A stretch of DNA of 64,000 nt, from assembly GCA_033026295.1 (NCBI GenBank), contig CM065189.1, forward strand, positions 5,721,203-5,785,202, in the 5' to 3' direction. Source of the stretch: Channa striata (taxonomy: Eukaryota > Chordata > Actinopteri > Anabantiformes > Channidae). The notes under the pieces were generated by a model. The model made no database searches and was not told the origin of the DNA. It saw only the letters and a list, made by a program, of their open reading frames with translations. Made by a program: the position numbers and the translations under genes. Position 1 is the first letter of the stretch; every line of letters begins with the position of its first letter. Below, one piece after another: positions 23,237-37,100 of this stretch.

Positions 23237-26090
23237 AAATGCCTTCACAGCCCGGCATCACTTTATATAAGCCCCTGTGTGTGTGTCTGTCTGTGTGAAT
23301 CTATGTGTCACATCCTTCTCTCTGTCTCTGGTGGTGGCCTGATTTCTTGCACTACTATGTGATCAATCTTTGACAGTTTGCTGACTTGCTTCTTTGTCTT
23401 ACACCCCCACCCCATTCCCATCAGCCCTTGTCTCAGACGTCTGAGTCTGAAACCGTCTACACACAAAGACACACACATATAAATGTCTGCATACCCCTCC
23501 CTCCTCAAGGGTACCAACATGCTGAGTGGACTATTACCATTGTCTACCTCTCCCCTTCACTAATACTCACATTATGGATATGCTGCTACATCAGCACTGG
23601 CATCTGAGGGCGTATTTTACCATATGGCACCCATCCTAAGATATCCATCCTATGATACTCATCCCAATAAATGCTATGAAGGTACCTTAGAAGTAAAGCA
23701 TCTTTATTAAGTGGCATGTGTATGCATGTTTAAAATCAACAGGCTAGCTACTGAAAGGTAGCAAAACAAGAGAGATGAAAACAGCTAGAAAGATGTAGGA
23801 ACACAGCGAGATATGGACGGAATGTATAGAATATGTAAAAAAGCTGAGTAGAGAGGGGGAAGCAGATGAGAGCAGAAAGAAGTGAAAACTAGAGGAGGCC
23901 GAGCATTGTGCTGCTAATGTGGCCCAGGCTTGGGTAATCCAACAAAGGTTACTGTGGAGACCAACAATGGGGCTGTGAGGGGCCCAGACTGCGGAGACGC
24001 GACAGGGGAAGAGGGAGGAGAGGAGCCAGGGAAGGAGCGGAGGGGGCAGGGAACAACTGACATGGCTAAACCACGAAAAGAATCTACATCTCAAAACCAT
24101 CTGACCTTAGGTTCACAACGAAGGTCACTATCTGCTGGTGAATGAAACGTGAAAAAGCACAACTTCCTGTAGTTTTTTTTTTTTTTAACACGCAAAGTGG
24201 AAAAACACCCACCATTTAAACTACCACATGGGAAAGCTTGATGAGATGGTTTCAATCACTGTTGTATGAGATCATGGAAAGTTGAAAAACTGGCAATATG
24301 AAATCTAGTTCTTATTTCCAGTCGCAGGGCTGAAGAATGTGTTGGAAGAATCTGACTTCAGCTTTGAGTCATTCAGCACTCCCCAAATCAAATTACAGCC
24401 GTGCTAACAGCTCAACGAGCCTAAACGTGATAAGAGATGTAGCTCAAAACTGTAAATGTCAATGTCAAAATAGCACTAGAGGAAATGTGAAGAAACAGCC
24501 ACAGTTATTAGGATTCATTCAATGTGGAGCACGAATTTCTTTACAAAACCTCATGGTGCTACGGTAAAAATTAGTAGCTGTGCCTCGGGTCAGCTGCCTC
24601 ATTCTTTGAGGGATGCATTCTATGCAGTCTGTGAAGAGACGGCCTTCGCAGAATGGAAAGGCTGGACTGGAACGAGACAGGCTGGTCTAAGGAGTCTGTT
24701 TCCGCTGGGCTGCAAACAAAGAATCTTGGGGTAGGTTGTGCTGAGAAACATCGACCTGTTGCAGCCCTTGCTGCCTGAGGAAAGGCTGCGTTTCTCAGCT
24801 GTATCTGAAGGAGCCTTTACATGTACTAGCTTTGTTGCGACGCTGTGACACAATCCATCTTTACATGCAGCCTTCAAAGGAAGGAAATCACCTGAATTCA
24901 AGGAAATTATTAAAACAGACAAACTAACATGGCAAGCAAATGAAAGGAGTGGAAAAAAAGACAGGAAAACATAATTTAAACTCTACTTTAACATGAATTC
25001 AGGGGGGATACAGTAGAAAGAGATAGTACAGGAAGAAATAAATTTAAAACGTTTTCGCAAAAAATCTAAAGTCAGAAATAAGCCAGAGAAAAAAATAATG
25101 AAAGAGAAAAAGAGGTTGAAGTTTCTGCAGTTTAAGGTTTAATGGGGGGAAAGAGCCCGAGAAGGACAGAAAAGGGTCTTCAGGCTGAGAGTGTTGGAGG
25201 CGGCAGTTTACATAAATAAATGTGTTCAATTTAAAATAAACTGAACACATTTCCGTTTGCTATTAGGTTACACCACACGTGCTCACAGAGTGAAATTAAC
25301 ATTAGGGTGACAATAAAATATCCTACCTGGACAGTGTTTGCAGTGCAAACATAAACAAAGATATAAGAAGGATGATATTTCATATGCCTGCATGTTTCAT
25401 GAAACCCCCCCAGAGCCACTCTCTCCTCAGACCTCTGCATGTTCTCTCAATAAAATAGCTTTAGAGAGAGGGAAGGTCTGCTGACCTGTAGCCTCCACAC
25501 TTGCTCAGCTGCCCTTTTTCACACCTCCCCCTCCGCTCTACAGATGCCACTTCACAGATGGACAACACACAGAAGGCACTGCTGACTTCAGACATACACC
25601 ACGGCACACACACGCCCACACTGACAAAGACACATACTGTAGTTTGCAGGAATTCAAGTAAACAACAAGGTCAGTTTGAACACTTTGTATTTTCAGTTTG
25701 ACCTTGCTTTGTATTCTCATTATTATGCATTCAGTTGCTTGCATGCATTAAAATAAGTGTTTCAAATTCTAAGGTCACTAGATCACACTGCGGTAGGACT
25801 GCTGCCCATGAATGTAGAGTACGATTTATTGCTTTTTGCTCAGCTCACCTGTTATTTAATTATATAAGTGAGATGAAGCAACAACATAAAATCCAACAAC
25901 AACTAACGAAAGAGAAATTTCCAACAGGAATTAATGTGAAAATGTGTGAGGACTCGCACCTCTGACATCACATGACTCACAGCCGAGTAACAACACGACT
26001 CCTAACACTAACAAGTATGACACCTAGCACTAGGAGGATTATACTTGCATGGTGTCTGTGTACATAAATAAAGACGTGTGCAAATATTAT

Positions 26091-26125
<35 letters not shown>

Positions 26126-28111
26126 CACACACACATTATATCTTGTTGTATGATACGTTATATATTATATAGATGGAGTGCACATCATCATCTTCACGTT
26201 TTTTCAACCATGTAACTAACACTAAAAAGCACGTAATAATACGACTGATGCGTGATCTTGAGCACGCACAAGTTTTGGTGTGTGTTTCTTTCACTCACCC
26301 TGACGCTATGAGTGCTCTGGACTGGGCCATAGCAATCCTCTGTAATGCTGGTCTGCTCAGCCCGACCAAGCTTGATCTCTGTGGCAATGGGGCATGGCAC
26401 ACTGTCGCTGCGGATGATGGCGCCCGCTGTGGTTTCATCACCACCGGCGACGGAGATGGCACAGGAGAAGGGGGTGTGGTCACGTTGCTGGCAGGGGTAA
26501 TTAATGTGGCAGTTGGCACCGAATCGCTGGCTGAAGATGAGGAACGCTTCGGAGGAATGGATGGCGGGTTCAGAGTTGGGTTGGATGTTGGAGGTTGAGG
26601 AGGCGGGAGGGATGGGGGTGGCGGCCTGTTGGAAGACGAGGAAATTCCCAGAGAGGATGTGCCAGCGGTGAGGGCGGCCAACGACTGAGCAAAGAGCTGG
26701 GCGTTCCTTCTTGGAGAGGCGGTATTTTTGGAGATAGCGAGACCATGTGGCAACGTCTGGTAGTAGTTGGAGTTGGAGTTTGAGTTCTGCTGCTGTCCTC
26801 GTCCCAGAGTGGCTGATTTAGACGGACTCAGAGGTTTAGGGGCAGTGGGTATTGAGTTCTTGGGCCGCTGCATGGTTAACGAGCGTCTTCCTAGAGTCTG
26901 TATCCCTGCTGCTCCCCCTCCTGCCCCTCCTGTATTGGTTTTCACACTAAGGACCAGCATGCACTGCTGACAGGAACAGGGCTGGCCCAGTCCAGTAGTC
27001 GGTAAGCCTCCACTGGGGTAGACTGAGCTTCCAATTCCTGTGCTGGCACCGGACACTCCAACACCCAACAAGGCTCCAGTTAGCCCCCCACCTCCTCCCA
27101 TACCTCCTCCTTTGGGTACGGGGAGAGGACCAGACACTAAAGGGTAGGGTATGTCAGCACGCCTTTGGATCCTCCGACACCTCTGGCTCTGTCTATTCAC
27201 CTGCAGAAGGACAAAGAACAGGTCTGAAGTTCACTTGTTTGGTAAAAGACAGGTTGATTCTGTCACAGACGTTAAGACTTGATACACACCTGCGTCATGT
27301 TCTGATAATCAATGAGGTAGCAAAAGCCGAGTGGTGTCAGGTCGAGGCAGGGCTGTTGGCGGCTGTGGGCACTCTCGATGGCAATGGCCACCTCCATGTC
27401 GTACGGCGTCCATGTACCGGCATCATTTTCCCACTCCCACTGCCAGCCCTGACCCGGGGCCGAGGCTGGGTCATAAAAACTCCGCCGCACCGGACGTATG
27501 GTTCCTTTAAAAAAAGGAATGTACCATTGTTAAAGCACGCTTCATCAGGCTCTGCACAGACATATAAATGTCATTATATTGCATTAAAATGTAAATAGTC
27601 CAAAACTTGATCAAAAACTTTTAGAAACAAATATTTCTGCACTGCTGCCAGAGCTGTTCAGTGAGTCTGGGTCATGGGATGTTGCTTTAATAGTGCTTCA
27701 ATCCATTATCTTTGCAGCTTATCCTGTTTAGAGTTGCAAGGCCCTGGAGCCTATTAGACTGTAGAACTCTGAGGAAAACATGCAGCTTCACACAGAAAGA
27801 GCTTATAACCTACTTGTTAAGAGGCTAGAGTGATAACCACTGCACCACCGTGCCACCTTTATTTGGAAGCCAACATTAACGTTAAGTCAACATTAACGTA
27901 ACCAATTGATGAGGATTTTATTGTCCAGCAATATATAGTAGATGCAAAACAGTTTAGTACTTGTAATGTCACTCAGTATCGATGAGTATTAAAATATAAT
28001 TACTTAGCCTATTCAAAAAGTGCCAATCCCTACTCTCTCTATATATCTATATATATATAAACTATATATTTATATATATCTATATCTATATACACACACA
28101 CACACACACAC

Positions 28112-28166
<55 letters not shown>

Positions 28167-31100
28167 ACAGATATTATAGAAAGATTTACAGGAACCATGT
28201 TGAGGTCAGTGGATCATAGGGGTTTTAGATTTAAATTTTCTGTGAATCAGAGACTAGAGAAATATAACGGAATAAAGCGCAGGGTAGAAAGACACAACAA
28301 TTGCCATTTTCGTGTTTTATTACTACACATGCTCTGAATGTAATCACTTGGGCCATAATTGTTGGCGATATATATATGAGACTATTGGGAGCTAATATTA
28401 TTATTGATATTGTTGTTGGTATATTTGTGTTGGCATGTCTCCCTCCTCCTTGGGTGCTTATTGTGTGTGTGTGTGTGTGTGTCTACGTGATGGGCCACAG
28501 GTGGTGTCCACGGATTGGCCCATTAGAACAAATTGCTTTCGCTGTATTGGACAAGCTGTGACTGCAGTCTTCTCACACCCCAGATGACAGCAGCCTCAGC
28601 CTCCCCACCCCTGCCACTCCTAACAACCCAGCATTCTGTTTGCTTCTTATCGCACACAACTCTCCAAACTACTGTCAAACTCACAGAATAACAAATTGTA
28701 GGTAACTGCTGATTTTGAACAGATACTGAAACGTGTCTGTTTATGCCAACCTTGCGATTCTCCTCTGTATATATCGAGCACCAGGTCGCCAATGACACTG
28801 TGAAGTCACTTTCATTTCAATTCGACATGTCATTTTGCTTATGAGCTGAGGTTATACAGCCTGTCTTTTGTGGTTTTGTTCAGTTGGGGTAAGTTAGGCG
28901 TTTGTTAGAGCTTCTTGTTTGTTGCTTTGGGCATTGCTCACCTCCAAAGATAACAAATTCCTATCTTTCTGGTTTTTGAATACTTAAACTCTGGTTTAGT
29001 TTAGGATTGGAAAGAGTGGGCGAGCCCATTACAGTATTCCAAGATTTCCCAAGATCAGGGGCACAACAAAAATGGACCAAAATGTTACATCAATCTACGG
29101 ATTGAACATCTGATGATTGGGTCAGTATCTGGCTGTGGTGGTTAAGGCTGCTACTGCAAACAGCGCTCATCAGGAGAGCTAGCACTCTACATATGGTAGA
29201 CTATACTGTATGTCTCCACTGAATGATTGATGAATAACTCCTAAAACCAACTCCAACAACTCTTAAATACGATAATTTATAACACAAAATCTTTTGTGTA
29301 CAACAATAAGTTTTTCCCACAGTCATGTGGAATGCCAGCTGACAATGCCAAGCCCAATTTGGCATCCCATTGTAAACACATTATTGTGTGGAAAATGAAA
29401 TTAACAATTTGGCAACATAAATTTTAACACCTAAAAAGATGTTAAACTACATTCTACGTGTAGAACTACATATTGTTTAGACAATACTTCAGCCTTAACT
29501 GAAAATGTTGCATAAAAATGTAAGTTTATGTTATTCATAACTGAACAGCCAGACTCCAGGAAGAACAGATGCATGGATAAAGTCTGAAGTACTTGAAAAT
29601 ATGCTTATGTAACAACTGATGGACAGAGTTTTTCTGACAAGATGTATGATTTTCATTAAAATACCAACATGAATGGGTAAACATATCCACCAAAAGAATT
29701 TAACAAAAGGAAGGGGGATGCCAGCCTTGTGATGCTGAGCACTGCAGGGTTTTGAGTTCCATTATTGAAAAACACTTTGTTTAATTTGCGCTTTACTAGA
29801 CAATTAAATAATTGTGTTTTCACATTCACTCCAATATTTCGCTGACAAAGACACTGCTTAAAATCCTAAGCACAACTTCATAACTAATTTAAACAAAAAT
29901 AAAACAAATACATAACCAGAAAACAACAATGTCTCTTCTGTCTCAAAGTGAGACGAAGGGATGGGAGGAGGGTTCTTAAACCAACCAACCAGGAACTATC
30001 TCCATCTCCAGGGGTAACAGGCTATTCACTCAGTGCCAGGAGAGAAAGGAGTGTGTGTGTGTGTGTTTTTAGGGGAGAGTGAGAGACTAGTACAAAGATA
30101 TTGGCAGAGGGGCATTGGCACACAGACATCAAAAGGAAGGGCTTCAATGGTTGGGGGGGGGTTGCATTTGTTTGGTGTGGACAGGAGACAGAGAGAGTGA
30201 ATAATCAAACACAGATATTACTTAGTGTATTGTTTATTGTGGCCACAGTTGTATGGGCGTTCATTTGCTGAAGGAAAACCTATGGAGAAGTCAACATGTT
30301 AATAGATGTCTTTGTCAAACGGCAATATACAGACAGCAATAAAGATATGAGGTGCATGCGTAAGTAAAACAAAGATTTTAAAAAGTGTACAATCCACTCC
30401 TTGTGCCTGCCAGATGAATTCAGTGCAGCAGGGAACACTTGACCTGCTGATTACCATGTGAAATGTAATTTCTCTCTTGGTCCATTCAGCCTTAGACTGA
30501 CACGGCTGCACAAACAGTCCCCAGCACGGCCAAAATGTTCAATCAAATCCTTTGTTCAGACATTATTTGAATTTAAAGAAACCTTACACATTGGAATTTT
30601 TTTTCCTTCAACTACAATAACACAGAATGTCAAAATGTGTGTTCTGACACACACTGAGCCAGTCAGCTGGTTCAGAGTTCCAACTTTAGAACCAGTTCTT
30701 TGCATTTTGACAACAAAAGAACTGGCTCTGGGCCAGGAAAATTGGTTCCAGGGTAGCACCAAGTCTTCTGCTGGTCTAGCAGCAAGGACTGCTTTTGTCA
30801 GGGGGCCGGGAGTGGGGGTGTTGTGACCAAAACGTAAAGCTTTGTAGTACAGGCAAAAGTCAATCTGTGATTTATTAGTTTTGTGTAAGTGCAGGCTGTT
30901 CCCTTTCAGGGGTCACCACAGCAGATCATCTGCCCCCATCTATCCCTATCCCCTGCACCCCCTCTTATTACTTTAGTGAGTTCAGTGTTGTTGTGGATGC
31001 AACAGTAGGTTTCCAAGCCCGGAGCAACCTTTGCAAGTGACATCATATTAGTGTCTCTGTGCTTAGCATTAGCCTTGCTGTGGAATCAGCGACATATACA

Positions 31101-34100
31101 GTGACTCAGTGATGCGGCTCTACGGTGGCTTTTTACCAGCAAGAGAGCGAAGTGGTTCTGCAGTTCTAGCACCTGTTCATGTTGGTTAAAAAGGGGTGTA
31201 AAGTGTGTAAAGAGAAGTCATCATGGGAAACAGGCTTTGGTTTTCAGAGTTACTCTGAAATAGTATCTGTGTATTTTGTGTTTAGTTAAAGGTTCAGCTT
31301 TGGTCTGTGCAGGACTCCCATAATCAGGCAAATGCTTCTTTCACTTTCCTTTTTGCACAAGCTATATATATATATAAATATATACAGTGCCTTGCAATAG
31401 TATCTATATGTGTGTGTGTTAATAAAGTAACACTGTGTCTCTATAAAAGCTATAATTAAAACTATTTTTGAATCATGTTTTTTTTAGTTCATGTAGACAG
31501 AAAAAATTTATTAAACTCACACACCATTCTGAAAAAAAAAAAAAAAAAAAAACATAATTTTTTTTGCCTTTATCGCCAAGTCCTACATAAAAGTGCATTC
31601 CCATACCCAGGTATTTTTCAGATCTGTCAACAAAATGTCGCAGGTTCCATTCATTTACTCAGTCTCTAAATAAGATTAGGCAATTGAATGATGCCACTGT
31701 TCATCACCAATGGTTGACTGACATTGTGATGTTGAGCTATCAGGGGGATTTAAATCCCACAACACTACAGTTCACACAGACACGGCGGCTGACTATGGAT
31801 GCTGTTGTATATCACAGTTGTATGTCCGGTAAAAAAAAACTTATGACACAAACGTGACTTGTCATATAGAAACAAACAGTGAAAACATAAAAGTTAAAAC
31901 AACAACAGTAAAGTGTGATATTTGTAGGAGTGGACTAGCAATGGAGTTGGTCTGCAAGTCCTGCATTTAAAAATCTATCTAGCATCCAATAGGATGAAGA
32001 ACCTGTGTTATTTCTGATAACTTCACAGTTATCAGTGTTTCACAACATTTTGTGACTCGTCAGATTGTGATGTTACATATATTGTGCCAAATGTATCTTT
32101 AGTGGTTTATTCAACTGATACTGACTGAATGATAAAGTTGCATGAATATTCATGTCACTGGTTGCTATTACTGCAGCACTGCCCCAAATTGAGGTTCAGA
32201 ATGAATGAGGGCAGGTTAATGGATGTCACAAAGCCGTAAGAAAATATGCTCTTAAAGCAGTACAACTGTGATTCGGTGTAATAATGGTAGCGCCAGAGTT
32301 TTCAAGTTGTTATTAAATTGTGTAATTAAGCTCCTTAGAAAAAACAAATCCTAGTTTTTAATTACATGTTTTACAGTACTGTATGGTAATGAGTAAATAT
32401 GACTTAGAAAAGAAGATTTCTGAACAACATTTGAAAAGTAGGTGGCATTTCTTGGGAACTTTGTAGCTTTCTCATGCTCAACTGGGCTGCCCTTATGATG
32501 GGGAGAAGAAGACACTGTTTGTGTGTAATCTTGGCTTAATGAGAATGTAGGTATGCCACGGTGCGCCCATGTGTACAAATGAACTCACTTATCAGATACA
32601 AGCAGCCGTTATCAGCTGTGTGACTTAGTGTTTCTTTGTTGTGTATGTGTGTTGGGAAATCCTGCTGCTTCCTGAAAGTACCACACCCTTTCTGGATAGT
32701 TCGTCTGTCAGAACCAGATCAACACATGCTGTGCTGCTACTTTCACCAGTCAATCACAGTAATCAAGAGCAACTTGTCTGGGTGGGGCTCCTGGCTTTAT
32801 GCCCTTGACAGATTGTGTGTGTCTAAGCAGAGTTTAAAATGAATCCATAGTATATTATTAATCTGCTAAAAAGAAAATAAGTGCATGTTCTTGAAACCAA
32901 GAACAGTACACACTTGAGCAACTGTTGTGTATGTGATTAAGAAAAGAAATACAGGGAACAGTGTGTGGGACAAGACAGGACAAAGAGGCCTGAGGCAGGT
33001 GGAAAAAAAGAGACTGGCCATCTGGTCTTTATTGTTCTCGCCACCACTGAGCCCTCCCTGCACACACACACACACACACACACTGAGCAGCAGGTGAACA
33101 CATGTCAGCTTCATGCATGTGCAAGATTGAGTTTCTGTTCCTCTCACTTCTCCCTAGTTCACAAGTTTTTTTTTCCTCAACTTAAAACACACACAAGATG
33201 ATGAAATAATTTTAAATATGATTTGTAATCCAACTAGTAAATTAAAAGAGGTTCAAGTTTAGCTTTGATTCTCTCCAAAAGTGGGGATCTGCATTAACTC
33301 CACCTAAATCAAAAACTCTAAAAGTTCACTAGCATACATAAAGTCTGGAATATTAATACCTGGCAGACGGCTGAAGATTTTCCAAACGGTCTGTTCATCT
33401 CATTCTCTGGTTTTATCATGGGTTGTGATGCGTTACTGTAACACTGTAGTGTTTCTGCATTCTTAATCAGCAAAATATTCCATCTACCATAAGAAACCGT
33501 TGTGTTATTTTTAACCATCGATATACAAGCTCTAGTGTCCAGACATATTCCATCTACCATCTAAACAACATTTGCCCCAAACAATATTCTAATGTGAAAA
33601 GTGGAGATTATACTTGCATCAGCCACAACATTAATATTGTTATGGAGGACAAGGGTCAGCAGAGCCACTCGGAGCAGTCTGCCGCTACGCAGCCCCATCC
33701 ACAGCTAAATGTGACCGGCTGTGTGCAGAGGTGGTAGAAGTACACAAAGTCAATGCTCAATACAAATACAAGCATTTCTCCATTACAAGAACCGTTTTAA
33801 ACCTTTTACTTAGGTAAAACAACTGACACAATTATCCACATTTCACCTAGTCCAAAAGTAAAAGTAAAACTACCCAAGTATTAAGATAACAATGTATTTT
33901 GAGCAAACTGATTAGGATAATTACGGGAAAACAACTAATGTAATTAAAAAATCCAGGTAAAGGTGGAGCTGATTTTAAGAACGTGTTGATGGTGGTAACT
34001 CATAATGACATGTCAAAAGTATATATTATTATGACCTGGTCACTTTATATTTTGTAATGGTAATAAATGATAATTATTGTTTGTTTAGTTTATTTATTTT

Positions 34101-37100
34101 TTAATAGACCTACATGTAAGTTTTTCTGTCAAGCAAGTGAAATATATCAGCTACTTGCCTGAAGCAGCTTGATGTCAAGCCTTGTTGTAGCTCTATTCAT
34201 TGTCCATCTGATGTTACCCTGCAGCCTCCCGTTATCCCACCAGCCTGTTGTGCCAGAGTGACGAAAGACACCTCAAGGTCTCTCCACTCACTCGACTCCA
34301 AAAAATTCAGCAGAGACTAAAATGGTTATTGAAGTCCCTTATTAATGTTTTAATTGTTGTTAATGCGTAAATTTTCCCAATGGTTCTCTGCTGCTACATT
34401 GCCCACTGACTTTAATTACAATTAAAAAGAGTGGAAAAACAGAACAGAACAATAACTCCAACATGGCCAGTGACCACTTTCATTCTGTGCATATCACTTG
34501 TGACCCCAGAAGCATGTGTACTGGCCACCACCATGACAGGGTTAACCACAGCAATCAACACTCGAAAATTATTTTGTGTAAGATTGTGCTGTGCCTAATT
34601 TTAGGCATGTTGTTCACCACAGACTGAATTATAAACCAGAGGTTCGTGAATCACTGACATCAATTAATCAATAAGAAATTCCACAGGAACCAACTGTACG
34701 TTCCATATCAATTCTTTCAGTGCGTTTATATTCATTAAATGGGAAACCTGCTCTCTGTACTTAGGTGAGGGGATTACAGAAACGTGATTTCCCCAAGTAA
34801 ATTACCAACAATTGTGCAAATGTAAATACACTGTATTGCTTAAAAATCATTAACAAACATCAAGAATCAGGAAACATTCGAGCATTTCCTTTGGACCATA
34901 ACTACAAAGAAACTGTTACAAACTGGCTTAGCAAGCTTCACTGACTAAAAGATGTCGATCTCTGAAAATATTAATATCAAAGCACAAAGTGACAAATGGG
35001 GAGAGGCAAGTCTAGCGGTTATCAGGTTCATAGCAGTGATGACAGTGTAGGGAGAGGCACTTCACCGACCTGCTACACACAGTCATGGTGGATTACTCTG
35101 CCCATCTGACTCACTTATGTACATCAGCCATAAAACCAAAACTTTGTGATGTCATGTCTTTGTGACTTTGTATCCACCCATCAGAGAATTTCTAAGATTT
35201 GCCTTACCATATGTCATGTTTCTTTTCAGCTATCTCCCAGAGAAAACTAATATGTCCTAGTTTTAATCCCAAACAATTTCTGTTCTAACCTGAACTCAAG
35301 TAATTGAGTTAAACAGCAGCTATTTTCCTGAAACTTAAAGCACTTCTCAGAAATAAATTAAATTATCACAACTGAAAAAGGTCACACAAAGAAAAATCTG
35401 AAATTTTAAGAAGAAAAAAAATGACTCAGAAAGGTTAATTACATGTAGCAGTGTTTTTCACTGAAAAGGTAAATAGCAAATGGGAGAGAGGAAGTAAGAA
35501 AGTCCTAACATGCATAAAAAAAGAGGCATGAGATAAGATAAGAACGTAAAAACAAACAAAGGATTGAGGTCGCAAATCACCTAGAAGGTCAAACTGATGT
35601 TTGCCACCAAGACAAACCTTTCACGCTCTTCACTTGTTTCAAATATCTTTCAAACATCTTTCAAACCACACACATTTTGAGTTTGAAATATCTTATTCAA
35701 CATTTTTCACAGTAAACAAACAACTTATGTACACACTATTCACCCATTAATATACTTTTATCGGCAAAAAGGTTTCTATATTTGAATTTAAAACCTTTTT
35801 TTATCATTTTCCAAATGTGACACACAGTTTTGAGCATGTGCCCCTGTCTGGCCACACTAATAAAAAAATTTCTCTACACAAAATGGGAAACGTGTCACTT
35901 AAAAACGATAAACACAAAACGCTGGATCTAACTCCAGAACATAATATGCAATTATGGCTTTCAACATGAACGTAGCCAAAGTTTGTAACACACACAGGTT
36001 TGCTTATTGAAAAGCTTCCTTCAGAGCCACAGAACACATAATATCTTGTTTTCACAGGCTGAGTACTACCACTTATGACGCATTAACTGAACTTAATACA
36101 GTCTCTGGCTCCGCTGCTGTTTCTCCATTTATGTTTTAAGAATTTCATCCCTTTACCCCCTTGTGAGCCCCACTAAACCCCATCACATGAGAGTCATCAG
36201 CCAAATGCAATCCTGTATGTGTGTGTGTGTGTGTGTGTGTTCGTGTGCCTGGTTCTTACATCTGCTCATTGTTTTACAATTATTGTGGTGAGCTATGTGC
36301 AGAAAAGCTGTGACTGCTCTGGTTTAAGAGTGAAGTTACAACTATATGAGAAGAAGGTGTTTCATTTAAAGTTGGGAACACGTTTATGTTTAAAGAAACT
36401 CGGGAGGGAATATGTGCCCATTACTATAGCGGGATCCTTGATAATGCACCAGTGATATAGTGTTTTCACATTCTTTCATCTGTATCTGTAGATTGTGTGT
36501 TTCACGGAGCAGGCATTGAGTGATGCCCCCCCCACCAGAGGCCTCACAGTAAGAGTAACCTGACACGCAGAGTTTCACAACAACAACTCAAAGAGAGAGC
36601 GCTGTGACCCCTACACCACTTTCACCACTTTCATCTTCCTATGTTTCCTCCCCAGTGTATTCTGGTAATTCATCACGTGTCCACATAGAAAACACACAGA
36701 TCAAGAATGTGTAATTTTAATGCATTTGTTGAAAGATAATATTAGCCCTGTGATGGAGTGTAATCCACCTCTCTTGACAGTTGGATGAAAAACAGGGAAC
36801 CAACACTTCTATATGGTCCAAAAAACATCTGAATGTGTAGTATTTAAAACCAAACTATCCATCATCATCCCAATATTCTTTCAGTTTCAAGAAATCGTAT
36901 TTTTTTGAATGTCTACTTCTGTCCATCTGAATTTGTCCGCCAGCTGCTGTCGCCTTGTTTTTTATTCCTGCAGTAATATTTCTCCATGGTGACTAACTGC
37001 CTTTTAGCCTCTCTGCACTTTTTTTACACCACACCCCCTCTAACTTTGTCCTACTGCCTACTCCCTTCAACTCTCTGTGTCTTTGTTTCTACTTTGTCTC

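Larger units (their letters stand above)
19169..26298 (-). other. dtx4 intron 3: no protein gene; contains tRNA-Tyr and microsatellites
   Basis: Apart from the tRNA-Tyr, the 7.1-kb intron shows only simple repeats: poly-A at 21751-21769, poly-A at 22266-22286 and a GT run at 23203-23234. None of the open frames in it has a recognisable domain. Confidence 0.5.

Noticed and set aside
26173..26598. 141-codon plus-strand open frame rich in Gly and Val
   Set aside because: It is antisense to the low-complexity dtx4 exon 3, whose Pro/Ser codons read as open sequence on the other strand.
28020..28337. 105-codon open frame with TH and RE repeats
   Set aside because: It is the translation of the AT/AC/AG microsatellite.
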